Assembly: GCA_017480485.1 (NCBI GenBank)
Contig: JAFVAN010000016.1
Span: forward strand, 1-23,435
Direction: 5' to 3'
DNA length: 23,435 nucleotides
Source of the DNA: Ruminococcus sp.
GTDB taxonomy: Bacteria > Bacillota_A > Clostridia > Oscillospirales > Ruminococcaceae
Below the pieces are notes generated by a model. That model was not told the DNA's origin and searched no databases. It worked only from the letters and a program-made list of their open reading frames with translations. Position 1 is the stretch's first letter; each line of letters opens with the position of its first letter. Positions 7,659 to 15,582 of the stretch are shown piece by piece. The position numbers and the translations under genes were made by a program.

Positions 7659-7764
7659 CAGAGGCAAGAACGCTTCGCTTTCAGAGGCAAGACATGGTGC
7701 GCCTGCGGCGTTATTTTTCCGCTGCGCGGTTTTTTTGCTTCTTATTTCTTGCTTCTTGCTTCTA
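7659..7764 (+). repeat. Family 1 intergenic repeat (copy 2, CAAGA arms)
   Basis: This has the same architecture as the copy at 5341, but the arm units read AGAGGCAAGA on the left and TCTTGCTTCTTGCTTCTA on the right. The core is GGTGCGCCTGCGGCG followed by CCGCTGCGCGG. The CTAGA units of copy 1 are replaced by CAAGA on the left and TCTTG on the right, so arm complementarity is kept. The element lies between iorA and iorB and its right end overlaps the iorA TAG stop codon. Confidence 0.85.
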
Positions 7765-9564
7765 ATTATCTTGCCTCTGGGCGCCTATGGCGCCCACAGG
7801 GCATATCTGAGAGCAGACGCCGCAGCCGTAGCAGAGGCTCTTTTCGATCTCGGGCCTGCCGTCGGTGAGAACGATGGCGGGGCAGCCCAGCTCGCGGATG
7901 CACTTCTTGCAGTTGATGCACCTCTCGCTGTCGATGGTGCAGAGGCCCCGAGGCTTTGTAACAGCTATGCAGGGGGACTTCATTATTATGGCCTTTACGC
8001 CCGAAAGCTCTGCGGCCTCCTTGACTGCTGCCTCGGCAGCGGCCAGGTCCAGAGGGTCAACGGTCTTGACGTAGGAGCAGCCCACGGCGTTCAAGATCTT
8101 TTCGATGGAGACTGCGTTGCTCACGTCCCCCATCATGGTCACGCCCGTTCCCGGGTGGGGCTGGTGGCCCGTCATGGCGGTGGTGGAGTTGTCCAGCACG
8201 ATGAGGATTATATCCGTCCTGTTATACACGGCGTTCACTACCCCCGTAATGCCCGAGGCAAAGAAGGTGCTGTCGCCGATGAAGGAGAAGTTCAAGGTGT
8301 CGGGCTCTACCCGATGGATGCCCTGGGCGATGGTAACGTCAGCACCCATGCAGAGGCAGGTATCCACCATATCAAGGGGCTTGGCGTTGCCCAGAGTGTA
8401 GCAGCCGATGTCTCCCGAAAAGACGGCCTTTTTGCCCCGTACGGCCTGCTTTACGGCGTAGAACGAGGCCCTGTGGGGGCAGCCCGCGCAGAGCACAGGG
8501 GGCCTTACAGGCATCTCGGGGGGCTTGGGAAGCTCCCGAGCGTTCTGTTTAATGTCCATAAATTTGGACAGAACATTCTTGACGGACTCGGTGGAATTTT
8601 CGCCTGCGGGCTGCACGGTGCCGTCCAGCTTGCCGTGTATCTTCACGCTCAGGCCGTGCTTGCCGCAGAGGTAGGTGAGCTCCCGCTCGATGACGGGGTC
8701 AAGCTCCTCGATACAGACGACCTCCGAAAGGCCCTGCAAAAACTCAAGGGCCAGCCTCTCGGGGAAGGGGTTGGGGGTGGAGATCTTCAGCAGCTTATAC
8801 TCGCTCTCGCAGCCCTCCAGCGCCTCGCGGGTGTAGGCGTAGCTTATGCCCTGTGTCGCGATGCCGAGGCTGCCGCTGCCCGTCAGTATATTGAAGCGGT
8901 AGTCCGAGAGCTTATCTCCCAGCCGGGGGTCCCGCTTTTCGATCTTGCAGTGGTTAAGGTAGGAGGTGCGGGGGAAGATGACCCAGCGCATGGTGTCCTT
9001 CACGAAGCCCTCGGGCTCATGGGGCTCGAAGCTGTCCCTGACCTCCACAGAGGCGCAGCCGTGACAGACCCTTGTGGTGGGGCGGAAGAGCACGGGGGCT
9101 CCGATCTCCTCCGAGAGCTCGAAGGCGTCCTGTATCATCTCATAGGCCTCCTCGGGGGAGGAGGGGTCGAAGACAGGCAGCTTTGCGAACTGCGCGAAGT
9201 GGCGGGTATCCTGCTCGGTCTGTGAGGAGATGGGGCCGGGGTCGTCGGCAGAGACCACGACCATCCCGCCCTTAACGCCCACATAGGAGAGGCTCATGAG
9301 GGGGTCAGAGGCCACGTTGAGGCCCACCTGCTTCATTGTCACCAGTGAGCGAGCGCCTGAATAGGCGGCTCCCGCGCCCACCTCGAGGGCGGCCTTCTCG
9401 TTCACGGACCACTCCACATACACAGAGCCGTCCTTGTTATTTTTAGCGATGGTCTCCAATATCTCCGTGGAGGGAGTACCGGGGTAGCCCGAGACCACAT
9501 TGACCCCCGCATGGATCGCCCCGAGGGCTATTGCCTCGTTGCCCATCAAAAACCTTTTAGCCAA
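7762..9564 (-). CDS. iorA: Indolepyruvate oxidoreductase subunit alpha (IorA)
   Basis: IorA is the TPP- and iron-sulfur-containing catalytic subunit of indolepyruvate:ferredoxin oxidoreductase. I place the start at TTG 9564 (giving MAKRFLMGNEAIALGA, 600 aa) because GGAG lies 7 bases upstream and family members start just before LLMGNEA; an ATG exists ten codons earlier without a ribosome site. The N-terminal pyrimidine-domain motif VVSGYPGTPSTEI is at about residues 23-35. The TPP-binding region has GDIGCYTLG and GDSTFF, with LDNSTTAMTGHQPHPGTG further on. The C-terminus has two 4Fe-4S motifs, Cys549/552/555/561 and Cys578/581/584/588. A consensus promoter lies upstream, so iorA heads the minus-strand gene run. 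Together with paaK at 14329 it suggests aryl-acetate/aryl-pyruvate interconversion. Confidence 0.96.
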   Translation of the reverse strand: MAKRFLMGNEAIALGAIHAGVNVVSGYPGTPSTEILETIAKNNKDGSVYVEWSVNEKAALEVGAGAAYSGARSLVTMKQVGLNVASDPLMSLSYVGVKGGMVVVSADDPGPISSQTEQDTRHFAQFAKLPVFDPSSPEEAYEMIQDAFELSEEIGAPVLFRPTTRVCHGCASVEVRDSFEPHEPEGFVKDTMRWVIFPRTSYLNHCKIEKRDPRLGDKLSDYRFNILTGSGSLGIATQGISYAYTREALEGCESEYKLLKISTPNPFPERLALEFLQGLSEVVCIEELDPVIERELTYLCGKHGLSVKIHGKLDGTVQPAGENSTESVKNVLSKFMDIKQNARELPKPPEMPVRPPVLCAGCPHRASFYAVKQAVRGKKAVFSGDIGCYTLGNAKPLDMVDTCLCMGADVTIAQGIHRVEPDTLNFSFIGDSTFFASGITGVVNAVYNRTDIILIVLDNSTTAMTGHQPHPGTGVTMMGDVSNAVSIEKILNAVGCSYVKTVDPLDLAAAEAAVKEAAELSGVKAIIMKSPCIAVTKPRGLCTIDSERCINCKKCIRELGCPAIVLTDGRPEIEKSLCYGCGVCSQICPVGAIGAQRQDN

Positions 9565-9614
9565 ATCTATCACTCCAAAAGCTGTTATTAACATATGAAT
9601 TTACATACAAAATC

Positions 9615-9643
9615 ATTATATCACAAAATGCGGGGGATGTCAA
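9615..9643 (-). promoter_or_regulatory. SigA-type promoter for iorA
   Basis: On the minus strand TTGACA (9638-9643) is followed by exactly 17 bases and TATAAT (9615-9620). Transcription would start near 9608, giving a leader of about 44 bases to the TTG start. Both boxes match consensus. Confidence 0.88.
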
Positions 9644-9664
9644 ATAGAATTCACAATGCACCAG

Positions 9665-9832
9665 GGAAATCAATTTTTGATTTCCAGAGGTGAGAGGTTA
9701 GATGTTAGAGGTTAGATATGGTGCGCCTTCGGCGTTTATTTTAAATATTTGTCCGCTTTGCGGACACCTTCTCTAACCTCTAACATCTAATTACTACCCT
9801 CTCGGAAATTAATTTTGTAAAATTGATTTCCG
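9665..9832. repeat. Family 1 repeat (copy 3, TTAGA arms) nested inside an outer inverted repeat
   Basis: The family 1 element spans about 9686-9796. Arms are GGTTAGATGTTAGAGGTTAG and its complement CTAACCTCTAACATCTAA. The core hairpins are CGCC-TTC-GGCG and the perfect GTCCGC-TTT-GCGGAC. It is flanked by two further hairpins: 9665-9685 (GGAAATCAA/TTGATTTCC, loop TTT) and 9803-9832 (CGGAAATTAATTTT/AAAATTGATTTCCG, loop GT, one G-T pair). The flanking hairpins share AAATYAATTTT, so the whole 168-bp block has an MITE-like nested symmetry. It lies between the divergent iorA and glmM-like promoters. The rest of the 9565-9905 gap holds only those promoters and leaders. Confidence 0.82.
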
Positions 9833-9852
9833 TGAGTTTTTCCCCGTTCGGC

Positions 9853-9881
9853 TTTACAAGAACTCAGATTTATGCTATAAT
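9853..9881 (+). promoter_or_regulatory. SigA-type promoter for the glmM-like gene
   Basis: TTTACA (9853-9858), 17 bases, TATAAT (9876-9881). The ribosome site AAAGGAG at 9891-9897 is only ten bases after the -10 box and 8 bases before the ATG, so the leader is very short. Confidence 0.85.
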
Positions 9882-9905
9882 GTAAAATGCAAAGGAGTTG
9901 GATGT

Positions 9906-11357
9906 ATGAACATCAGATTCGGGACGGACGGCGTCAGGGGCGCTGTTGGCAGCGAGCTCAGCTGCGAGACCGTTATGAATATAGGAAGGGCCGCTGCCGC
10001 TGTCTGCTCGGAGAACGGCACAAGGCCCGCTAAAATACTTATCGGCAAGGACCCCAGAGCATCCTCGGATGTGCTGGAGGCCGCTCTCTGCGCGGGCATC
10101 TGCTCCGGCGGGTGCGACGCTCATATACTGGGGGTCATCCCCACTCAGGGAGTCTCGGTGCTGGTGCAGAGCTACGAGGCCGCGGCGGGGTTCATGATAA
10201 CCGCCTCCCACTCGGGGGCGGGCTATAACGGAGTGAAGCTCTTCGGCTCCTCGGGCTATCGGATGATGGGGGACGGAGAGCGGAAGATAGAGGCCCTTGT
10301 GAACAGCGGCGACTGGGAGCCCTGCGAACGTCTGGGCAGGATAATGTACGAGGAGAATGCGGAGTGGGACTACATCCGTGCACTGATAAAGACCGCAGGC
10401 TGCGATCTGAGGGGAATGAAGGTGGCGCTGGACTGCGCCAACGGCTCTGCCTCCCGCTACGCCAAGCGGGTCTTTGAGGGGCTGGGAGCCATGGTGGTGC
10501 CTATCTGCGACGAGCCCGACGGCGAGAACATCAACTACCTCTGCGGCGCCGCAGACACCGAGATGCTCAGCGAGACAGTTGTGAGAAAGCGCTGCGACGC
10601 GGGGCTGGCCTTTGACGGCGATTGCAGCAAGTGCATTGCCGTGGACGAGAACGGCGAGGTCATCGACGGCGACAAGCTGCTGGCCATCTTCTCGAAGTTT
10701 TTGAAGGTCCAAGGCAAGCTTAAACACAACACCTGCGTTGCCACTGTGATGAGCAATCTGGGCCTCTCCGACTTTGCCGAGAGGGAGGGCATAACCCTTT
10801 CCTTTGCGGCGGTGGGCTCGGGGGCCGTGCTGGAGCGGATGATGCAGTTCGGCTATAACCTTGGGGGCGAGCGCAGCGGCCACATCATTTTCCTTGACGA
10901 CGAAAAGACCGGGGACGGTATGCTCACGGGCATCCGCCTGCTGGAAATAATAAAAAGATCCCGCCGCAGTGCCAGCGTGCTGGGTGGGATAATGAGCGCC
11001 TACCCGCAGATCGAGGTCAACGTTGACATCCCCAAGGGCAAGCGGGGCGTCTGGGCCGAGGACGAGGAGCTCCGCGCTCTTGTCTCGGACTGCAAGAAGA
11101 AGCTGGGTCAGGACGGGCGGATAATCGTCCGTGAGAGCGGCACAGAGGCAGTGGTGCGGGTAATGGCCGAGGGCAAGCGCACGGGCCTGATAATCGACTA
11201 CTCCCAGCAGATAGCGAAGAAGCTGGCAGAGGTGCTGAACCGCAAGACGGCCATCGAGCTTGAAAAGGAGCGAGTGCTCCGAGAGCTGATGGAGGAGGTA
11301 GAGGACCCCTTGACCGTTCTTCCCGAGCTCAGGACGGACGAGGAGTTTATGCTGTGA
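9906..11357 (+). CDS. glmM: Divergent phosphoglucosamine mutase-like protein (alpha-D-phosphohexomutase family)
   Basis: GlmM converts glucosamine-6-phosphate to glucosamine-1-phosphate for peptidoglycan precursors. The 483-aa protein opens with FGTDGVRG (residues 5-12), as GlmM does. It has a phosphoserine loop ITASHSGAGYNG with Ser101, a sugar loop GERSGH (321-326) and a phosphate loop RESGTEAVVRVMAEG (409-423). Key departures from the canonical family are TASHNP changed to TASHSG, the metal loop DGDxDR changed to DGDCSK (residues 237-242, losing the third Asp and the Arg), and P-to-E or P-to-A changes in the phosphate loop. There is also a C-terminal extension of about 35 residues. It may be the cell's GlmM with relaxed motifs, or a paralogue with altered activity. 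The promoter is 25 bases upstream, with a good ribosome site at AAAGGAG. Confidence 0.72.
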   Translation: MNIRFGTDGVRGAVGSELSCETVMNIGRAAAAVCSENGTRPAKILIGKDPRASSDVLEAALCAGICSGGCDAHILGVIPTQGVSVLVQSYEAAAGFMITASHSGAGYNGVKLFGSSGYRMMGDGERKIEALVNSGDWEPCERLGRIMYEENAEWDYIRALIKTAGCDLRGMKVALDCANGSASRYAKRVFEGLGAMVVPICDEPDGENINYLCGAADTEMLSETVVRKRCDAGLAFDGDCSKCIAVDENGEVIDGDKLLAIFSKFLKVQGKLKHNTCVATVMSNLGLSDFAEREGITLSFAAVGSGAVLERMMQFGYNLGGERSGHIIFLDDEKTGDGMLTGIRLLEIIKRSRRSASVLGGIMSAYPQIEVNVDIPKGKRGVWAEDEELRALVSDCKKKLGQDGRIIVRESGTEAVVRVMAEGKRTGLIIDYSQQIAKKLAEVLNRKTAIELEKERVLRELMEEVEDPLTVLPELRTDEEFML

Positions 11358-11472
11358 GTGCTGACGGCGCACGGCCGAAGTCGCGAGATCGCTCGCAAGC
11401 TCGCTTACAACGGTGTGGACTACAACGGCTGCCTCGCGATACGGTGGCATGACAGAGGCTGCGCACTAAGCC
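11358..11472 (+). repeat. Family 2 intergenic repeat (copy 2, after glmM-like gene)
   Basis: This starts at the base after the glmM-like TGA. It begins GTGCTGACGGCGCACGG, then GTCGCGAGATC, GCTCGCAAGCTCGCTTAC, AACGGTGTGG, GGCTGCCTCGCGATACGGTG and ends near a second GCGCAC. CGCGAG and CTCGCG can pair across the element. The remaining bases to the methyltransferase start (11473-11571) carry no clear promoter. Confidence 0.8.
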
Positions 11473-11571
11473 TTCCGAACGGCTGCACCGCCGCCTCATT
11501 CTCAAAGGCCCGGGGAGGCGCTGAGAATTATTATAACGCACAGGTGAAGCATTGGAGAGGGAATTAAAAAA

Positions 11572-12435
11572 ATGAGAGTTGCAGACAACTGGCAAGAGTA
11601 CAGAATATTGGACACATCCGACGGTGAGAAGCTGGAGAGCTGGGCGGGGAAGGTGCTGGTGAGGCCCGACCCCCAGATAATCTGGCGCACCGAACACAAG
11701 ACCGACCTCTGGCAGAAGGCGGACGCCGTCTATCACCGCTCGGCAAAGGGGGGCGGCGAGTGGGAGTACCGCAGGCGCCTGCCCGAGAGCTGGACAGTCT
11801 CCCTTGGGGAGCTTAAATTCATCATACGGCCCACGGGCTTCAAGCACACGGGGCTCTTCCCCGAGCAGGCCGTGAACTGGCGGCTGATGCAGGAGCTTAT
11901 CAAGGGCGCAGGACGACCCGTGAAGGTGCTCAATCTTTTCGCCTACACGGGCGGGGCGACCCTTGCCTGCGCGGCGGCGGGGGCTCAGGTCTCCCACGTT
12001 GACGCCTCGAAGGGCATGGTGCAGTGGGCCCGAGAGAACGCGGCGGCGTCGGGTCTCGAGGACAGGCCCATCCGCTGGCTGGTGGACGACTGCGAGAAAT
12101 TCGTCAAGCGGGAGATCAGGCGCGGCAATCTCTACGATGCCGTTGTGATGGACCCTCCCAGCTACGGCCGAGGCCCCGGCGGCGAGGTCTGGAAGCTGGA
12201 GGACAGCATCTTTGAGCTGGTCAAGACCTGTGCCGACGTGCTGAGCGACAAGCCTCTTTTCTTCCTGTTGAACAGCTACACCACGGGGCTCTCCCCCTCG
12301 GTGATGGCCTATATCCTGAACGAGGTGCTCTGCCCGAGGCTTGGCGGCGCCGTCACGGCTGACGAGATCGGCCTGCCCGTTGAGAGCTCAAAGATGCCCC
12401 TCCCCTGCGGCTCAACCGCTCTCTGGCTGTGCTAA
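11572..12435 (+). CDS. Class I SAM-dependent methyltransferase (RlmI/RlmK-like catalytic domain)
   Basis: This 287-aa cytosolic methyltransferase has a SAM-binding motif I VLNLFAYTGGA (119-129), motif II acidic residue in HVDASKG (142-148) and the catalytic motif DPPSYGRG (194-201). The DPPSY form and FKHTGLFPEQ upstream resemble the catalytic half of 23S rRNA m5C1962/m7G2069 enzymes (RlmI, RlmKL), but the N-terminal PUA or THUMP domains are absent. The substrate is therefore probably rRNA, though not proven. GGAGAGG lies about 11 bases before the ATG. It is in line with the glmM-like gene but separated by a family 2 repeat. The last sense codon and TAA stop fall within the next family 2 repeat. 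Confidence 0.86.
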   Translation: MRVADNWQEYRILDTSDGEKLESWAGKVLVRPDPQIIWRTEHKTDLWQKADAVYHRSAKGGGEWEYRRRLPESWTVSLGELKFIIRPTGFKHTGLFPEQAVNWRLMQELIKGAGRPVKVLNLFAYTGGATLACAAAGAQVSHVDASKGMVQWARENAAASGLEDRPIRWLVDDCEKFVKREIRRGNLYDAVVMDPPSYGRGPGGEVWKLEDSIFELVKTCADVLSDKPLFFLLNSYTTGLSPSVMAYILNEVLCPRLGGAVTADEIGLPVESSKMPLPCGSTALWLC

Positions 12436-12520
12436 CGGCGCACGGCCGAAGTCGCGAGATCGGCGGCGAAGCCGCCTTACAACTGTGTGATGTGAGGGGG
12501 CTACCTCGCGATACGGTGGG
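12429..12520 (+). repeat. Family 2 intergenic repeat (copy 3, overlaps methyltransferase stop)
   Basis: The element begins GTGCTAACGGCGCACGG, so the TAA stop of the methyltransferase is repeat sequence. It continues GTCGCGAGATC, then an inner hairpin GGCGGC-GAA-GCCGCC where copy 2 has GCTCGCAAGCTCGC. AACTGTGTGATGTGAGGGGG and CTCGCGATACGGTGG follow. The inner hairpin sequence changes completely between copies while staying palindromic. It is followed at a 90-bp period by copy 4. Confidence 0.85.
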
Positions 12521-12540
12521 TACACGGCGTGTACCACGCA

Positions 12541-12627
12541 AGCCGCGAGGTCACTCGCAAGCTCGTTTACAACTGTGTGATGTGAGGGGGCTCCCTCGCG
12601 ATACGGTGACTCTCAGAGGGGACGTGC
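12541..12627 (+). repeat. Family 2 intergenic repeat (copy 4, tandem with copy 3)
   Basis: AGCCGCGAGGTCACTCGCAA, then AACTGTGTGATGTGAGGGGG, CTCCCTCGCGATACGGTG and CTCAGAGGGGACGTGCG. The AACTGTGTGATGTGAGGGGG box is identical to copy 3, exactly 90 bp further on. The terminal CGTGCG can pair with the CGCACG near the start of copy 3. With copy 3 and the terminators it fills the 12436-12743 gap; no gene is seen there. Confidence 0.85.
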
Positions 12628-12633
12628 GATGCG

Positions 12634-12698
12634 GAGTGAATAGTGAATAGTTGAGGTGTCCGCTGCGCGGACGGTTGCCTTGGCTGTTCACTTTTTTT
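12634..12698 (+). terminator. Probable plus-strand terminator or repeat-derived hairpin after the methyltransferase
   Basis: GTGAATAGTGAATAG and CTGTTCAC form imperfect outer arms around a perfect GTCCGC-TGC-GCGGAC hairpin (12658-12672), the same inner hairpin as in family 1. Seven T residues follow at 12692-12698. It may be a family 1 relative doing duty as the terminator of the glmM-like/methyltransferase transcript. Confidence 0.5.
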
Positions 12699-12704
12699 GT
12701 GCAT

Positions 12705-12732
12705 AAAAAAAGGCCGCCCACTCGGGGCGGTC
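12705..12732 (-). terminator. Rho-independent terminator of the surface-protein gene
   Basis: On the minus strand a GC-rich hairpin (ACCGCCCC and GGGCGGC arms, 12712-12732) is followed by seven T residues (A run at 12705-12711). It lies 12 bases beyond the TAA at 12744. Confidence 0.85.
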
Positions 12733-12743
12733 TTATTTGTTAT

Positions 12744-14221
12744 TTACTTGCTTTTCTTCTTTACAACAACTACTGCGGCAGCGGCAAGTGCTGCAAGACC
12801 CATGCCCGCGGCTGCGCCTGTTGCAGGGTTGGCGCCCTGATTCTGGTCTACGGGAGCAGGTGCCGGAGTGCTTTCGGGCTTGGACTCTTCCTCGCTTGAC
12901 TCATCCTCGGGGGCTTCTATCGTGAAGGGCTCGCTCCTGTTCTCGCCGATGTAGAGCGTGCTGTCCTCGTTTGCAACAATGCCTGCGATGTAGGTGCCGG
13001 GCTCGGTCGGGAAATCAGTGCCGACTCTTGTAAGGGTCTCGCCGCCCTCGATCTCTTCGTAGGTGAAGTAGATAACATGGTACTCGCTCTCGGGAACTGT
13101 CTCGCCGTCGGCCTTTACGGTAACGGTCTTGTTCTCGGTGTCAACGGTCACGGTGCCTTCGGAGATGTCGATCCTGTTATCCACGATAGATACTTCAACG
13201 CAGACAGGCTCGGTGTCGTTGTGGTTCGCGTCGCCGATGACCTTGTACCAGACGTAGTATGTGCCGATGTCTTTGCCGCCCGGGATATTCTCGGAGAATG
13301 CGTCGGCCTCGGGTGCGGTGTCTGCACTCTCACCGATAGCATATACCAGCGTGCCGCCCTCAGCCTTGCCTGCGGTCACAAGATCCTGTCCGCTGCCGTT
13401 GTAGGTCAGCTCGTTGGCAGTGGGGGCTTCGGTAACGGTGCTGTCGAGCTTATTGACTGTTACCTCACAGGTGGCGGTCTTGTCGTCGTCCTCGGTGTCC
13501 GTTCCGTTGGTGGCGGTCGCGGTGATGGTCGCGGTGCCTGCTTTAACTGCGGTGACTTTGCCGTTTTCGTCAACGGTCGCAACTTCCTCATTGTCGCTCG
13601 ACCAAGTCACGGTCTTGTAAAATGCATCATCAGGTAAAACCGTTGCTTGTAGAGTTTCACTGTCACCAATGGTCAAGGTAGTAGAAGTTTTATTGAGATT
13701 TATACCGGAAACATCTGTGCCATCATAGTAGATTTTGAAGGTTTTGAGCTGCACTAAAGCCCCCCAGTCTGTAGTAGGCTGAGTAAATGTCACTGAAGTA
13801 GCGTTGACATCAGTGACGGATATATCGCATCCACCACGATATACGTATGTAAACCCCGACAAGTTGCCCGGATTTACGGCAAGAGAACCATTGTGCTCCA
13901 TCCATCCTACAGTTGCCTCTATTTTTTTAATAGTTTCCCCATTAAGAGAGGATACTGTCACGGTATGTGTACTGTTATTCAGCAAGCCTACTGCAAGACC
14001 ATCACCATCGCCATCAGTACCTGAAACCTTAAAATTTGTACTTGTGTAGTCTTTTCCGCCTTGATTTGCAGTAATAGTTTCATAAACATCCACAGCACTC
14101 GCCACAATAGCCGTATCAAACAGCTTCACGCCGCCGCCGAGATTTGCGGGTGCTGCACCTGCAACAACGATCAGAGCCAGCGCCGCGCTGCAAAGCGCTT
14201 GATAGAATTGGATATTGTCAT
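12744..14221 (-). CDS. Secreted surface protein with BIG2 domain and NPATG sorting-like signal; frameshift in signal peptide
   Basis: The mature part is a cell-surface protein. It has an N-terminal beta-rich region of about 140 residues, a bacterial Ig-like (BIG2) domain (ISGINLNKT-type start through VTWSSDNEEVATVDENGKVT and CEVTV), and a second Ig-like unit common in Ruminococcus (ELTYNGSGQDLVTAG to VCVEVSI). A further beta domain, a Ser/Glu/Pro-rich stalk and a C-terminal NPATG, hydrophobic helix and KKKSK tail follow. The best start is ATG at 14221, with AGGAGG 8 bases upstream and a consensus promoter. In that frame the peptide reads MTISNSIKRFAARRWL and stops at TGA. Shifting one base restores ALALIVVAGAAPA, a clear signal-peptide core that leads into the rest. 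Without the shift only a GTG at 14129, lacking a ribosome site, opens the long frame. The cause is either a real mutation or a sequence error in a GC-rich run. Confidence 0.75.
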
Positions 14222-14256
14222 AATTTTTACCTCCTGTGAGAATATTTTACCTTTAC

Positions 14257-14285
14257 ATTATAGCATATTTTACAGTGATTGTCAA
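14257..14285 (-). promoter_or_regulatory. SigA-type promoter for the surface-protein gene
   Basis: On the minus strand TTGACA (14280-14285), 17 bases, TATAAT (14257-14262). This consensus promoter directly precedes the AGGAGG and ATG at 14221, supporting that start over the later GTG. Confidence 0.88.
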
Positions 14286-14328
14286 TCAGCGGGAAAATAT
14301 TTTAGTGTTTTTACCAATAAACAGACGG

Positions 14329-15561
14329 TCACTCGCGGTTGTCAAACACCCGCTTGGACTTCTTCTCGCTTCTCGGCAGGTCGCCCATGCCGACGGGCAG
14401 CACCTTGACGGAGATGCCGATCTTGCCCTTGAAGGCGGTGCCGATGCGTGCAGCGGTGTCGGCGGGGTCTGCGCCCTCCTCGATCTCCACGGAGAGCTCG
14501 CAGGTGTCCTTGCCGTCGATGTGCTCGATGACGAACTTGTACTCGCTGCTGGCGCCCTCGATGCCCGAGAGCAGCTCCTCGATCTGGCTGGGGAAGATAT
14601 TTACGCCCTTGACCTTGACCATGTCGTCCGTGCGGCCGAAGATGGTGTCGATGCGGGGATAGTCGGCGCCGCAGGGGCAGTCTCCGGGGATAATGCGGGT
14701 GAGGTCGTGGGTGCGGTAGCGGATAAGGGGAGCGCCCTGCTTCCGGAGGGTGGTGATGACCAGCTCGCCCTCCTCGCCGTCGGGCAGCACCTCGCCTGTT
14801 CTGGGGTCAACGACCTCGATGTAGATGAAATCGTCCCAGATGTGCATACCGCAGTTGTGCTTGCAGTTGATGCCGATGCCCGGGCCGTAGACCTCGGTGA
14901 GGCCGTAGATATCGTAGAGCTCGATGCCCAGCTCCTCGGCTATCCTCTTGCGCATTTTCTCGCCCCAGCGCTCTGAGCCGATGACGCCGCGCTTTAGCTT
15001 GATCTTGTCCCTGATGCCCCTCTTGGCGATCTCCTCGGCCAGCAGCAGGGCGTAGCTGGAGGTGGCGCAGATAACGGTAGACTCCATGTCCACCATCATT
15101 TGCAGCTGCTTGTTGGTGTTGCCGGGGCCCATGGGTATGGCCATGGCGCCCAGCCTCTCGCAGCCCAGCTGGAAGCCGATGCCTGCGGTCCAGAGGCCGT
15201 AGCCGGGGGTTATCTGTATCCTGTCCTTGTTGGTTATGCCCGCAAAGCTGTAGCAGCGGGCGAACATCTCGGCCCAGTCGTCAACGTCCTGCTGGGTGTA
15301 GGGGATGATGACGGGGGTGCCTGTGGTGCCGGAGGAGGAATGGATGCGGACCACCTCCTCGTCCGGGACAGCCTGTAAGCCGAGGGGATAGGCGTCCCTG
15401 AGGTCTCCCTTCCAAGTGAAGGGAAGCTTTTCAAAGGCCTCCTGAGAGTCGATAGCGTCGATGTCGATGCCCTCGAGCCGGTTGGCGTAGAAATTGCCGG
15501 CCTCCACAAGCCTTTTCAGCTGGTGGCGGATAAGCTCGAGCTGTTCCTGTTTCATTTTCAT
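14329..15561 (-). CDS. paaK: Phenylacetate-CoA ligase family protein
   Basis: PaaK is an adenylate-forming enzyme that joins phenylacetate or related aryl-acetates to CoA using ATP. The 410-aa protein has the P-loop HSSSGTTGTPVIIPYT (74-89), the YGLTE motif with downstream GPG, the RYRTHDLT segment and the hinge region GRTDDMVKVKGVNIFPSQIE, all typical of PaaK. It is slightly shorter than usual at the N-terminus. The start is ATG at 15561, with AAAGGAG about 10 bases upstream; a second ATG two codons on is less well spaced. It is last in the run membrane protein-hflX-GNAT/Nudix-paaK. In many anaerobes paaK sits beside iorAB; here iorAB is 5 kb away on the same strand. Confidence 0.93.
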   Translation of the reverse strand: MKMKQEQLELIRHQLKRLVEAGNFYANRLEGIDIDAIDSQEAFEKLPFTWKGDLRDAYPLGLQAVPDEEVVRIHSSSGTTGTPVIIPYTQQDVDDWAEMFARCYSFAGITNKDRIQITPGYGLWTAGIGFQLGCERLGAMAIPMGPGNTNKQLQMMVDMESTVICATSSYALLLAEEIAKRGIRDKIKLKRGVIGSERWGEKMRKRIAEELGIELYDIYGLTEVYGPGIGINCKHNCGMHIWDDFIYIEVVDPRTGEVLPDGEEGELVITTLRKQGAPLIRYRTHDLTRIIPGDCPCGADYPRIDTIFGRTDDMVKVKGVNIFPSQIEELLSGIEGASSEYKFVIEHIDGKDTCELSVEIEEGADPADTAARIGTAFKGKIGISVKVLPVGMGDLPRSEKKSKRVFDNRE

Positions 15562-15582
15562 TTTACTCTTTCTCCTTTTTTA

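Noticed and set aside
7639..9225. 528-aa plus-strand open frame opposite iorA
   Set aside because: The iorA strand has diagnostic TPP and iron-sulfur motifs; the opposite frame has none and begins in a family 1 repeat.
9565..9594. Upstream ATG for iorA (ten extra residues)
   Set aside because: No ribosome site precedes that ATG, while GGAG lies 7 bases before the TTG at 9564, and IorA proteins normally begin near LLMGNEA.
9870..11450. 526-aa minus-strand open frame opposite the glmM-like gene
   Set aside because: The plus strand has a promoter, ribosome site and phosphohexomutase motifs. The antisense product shows no recognisable domain.
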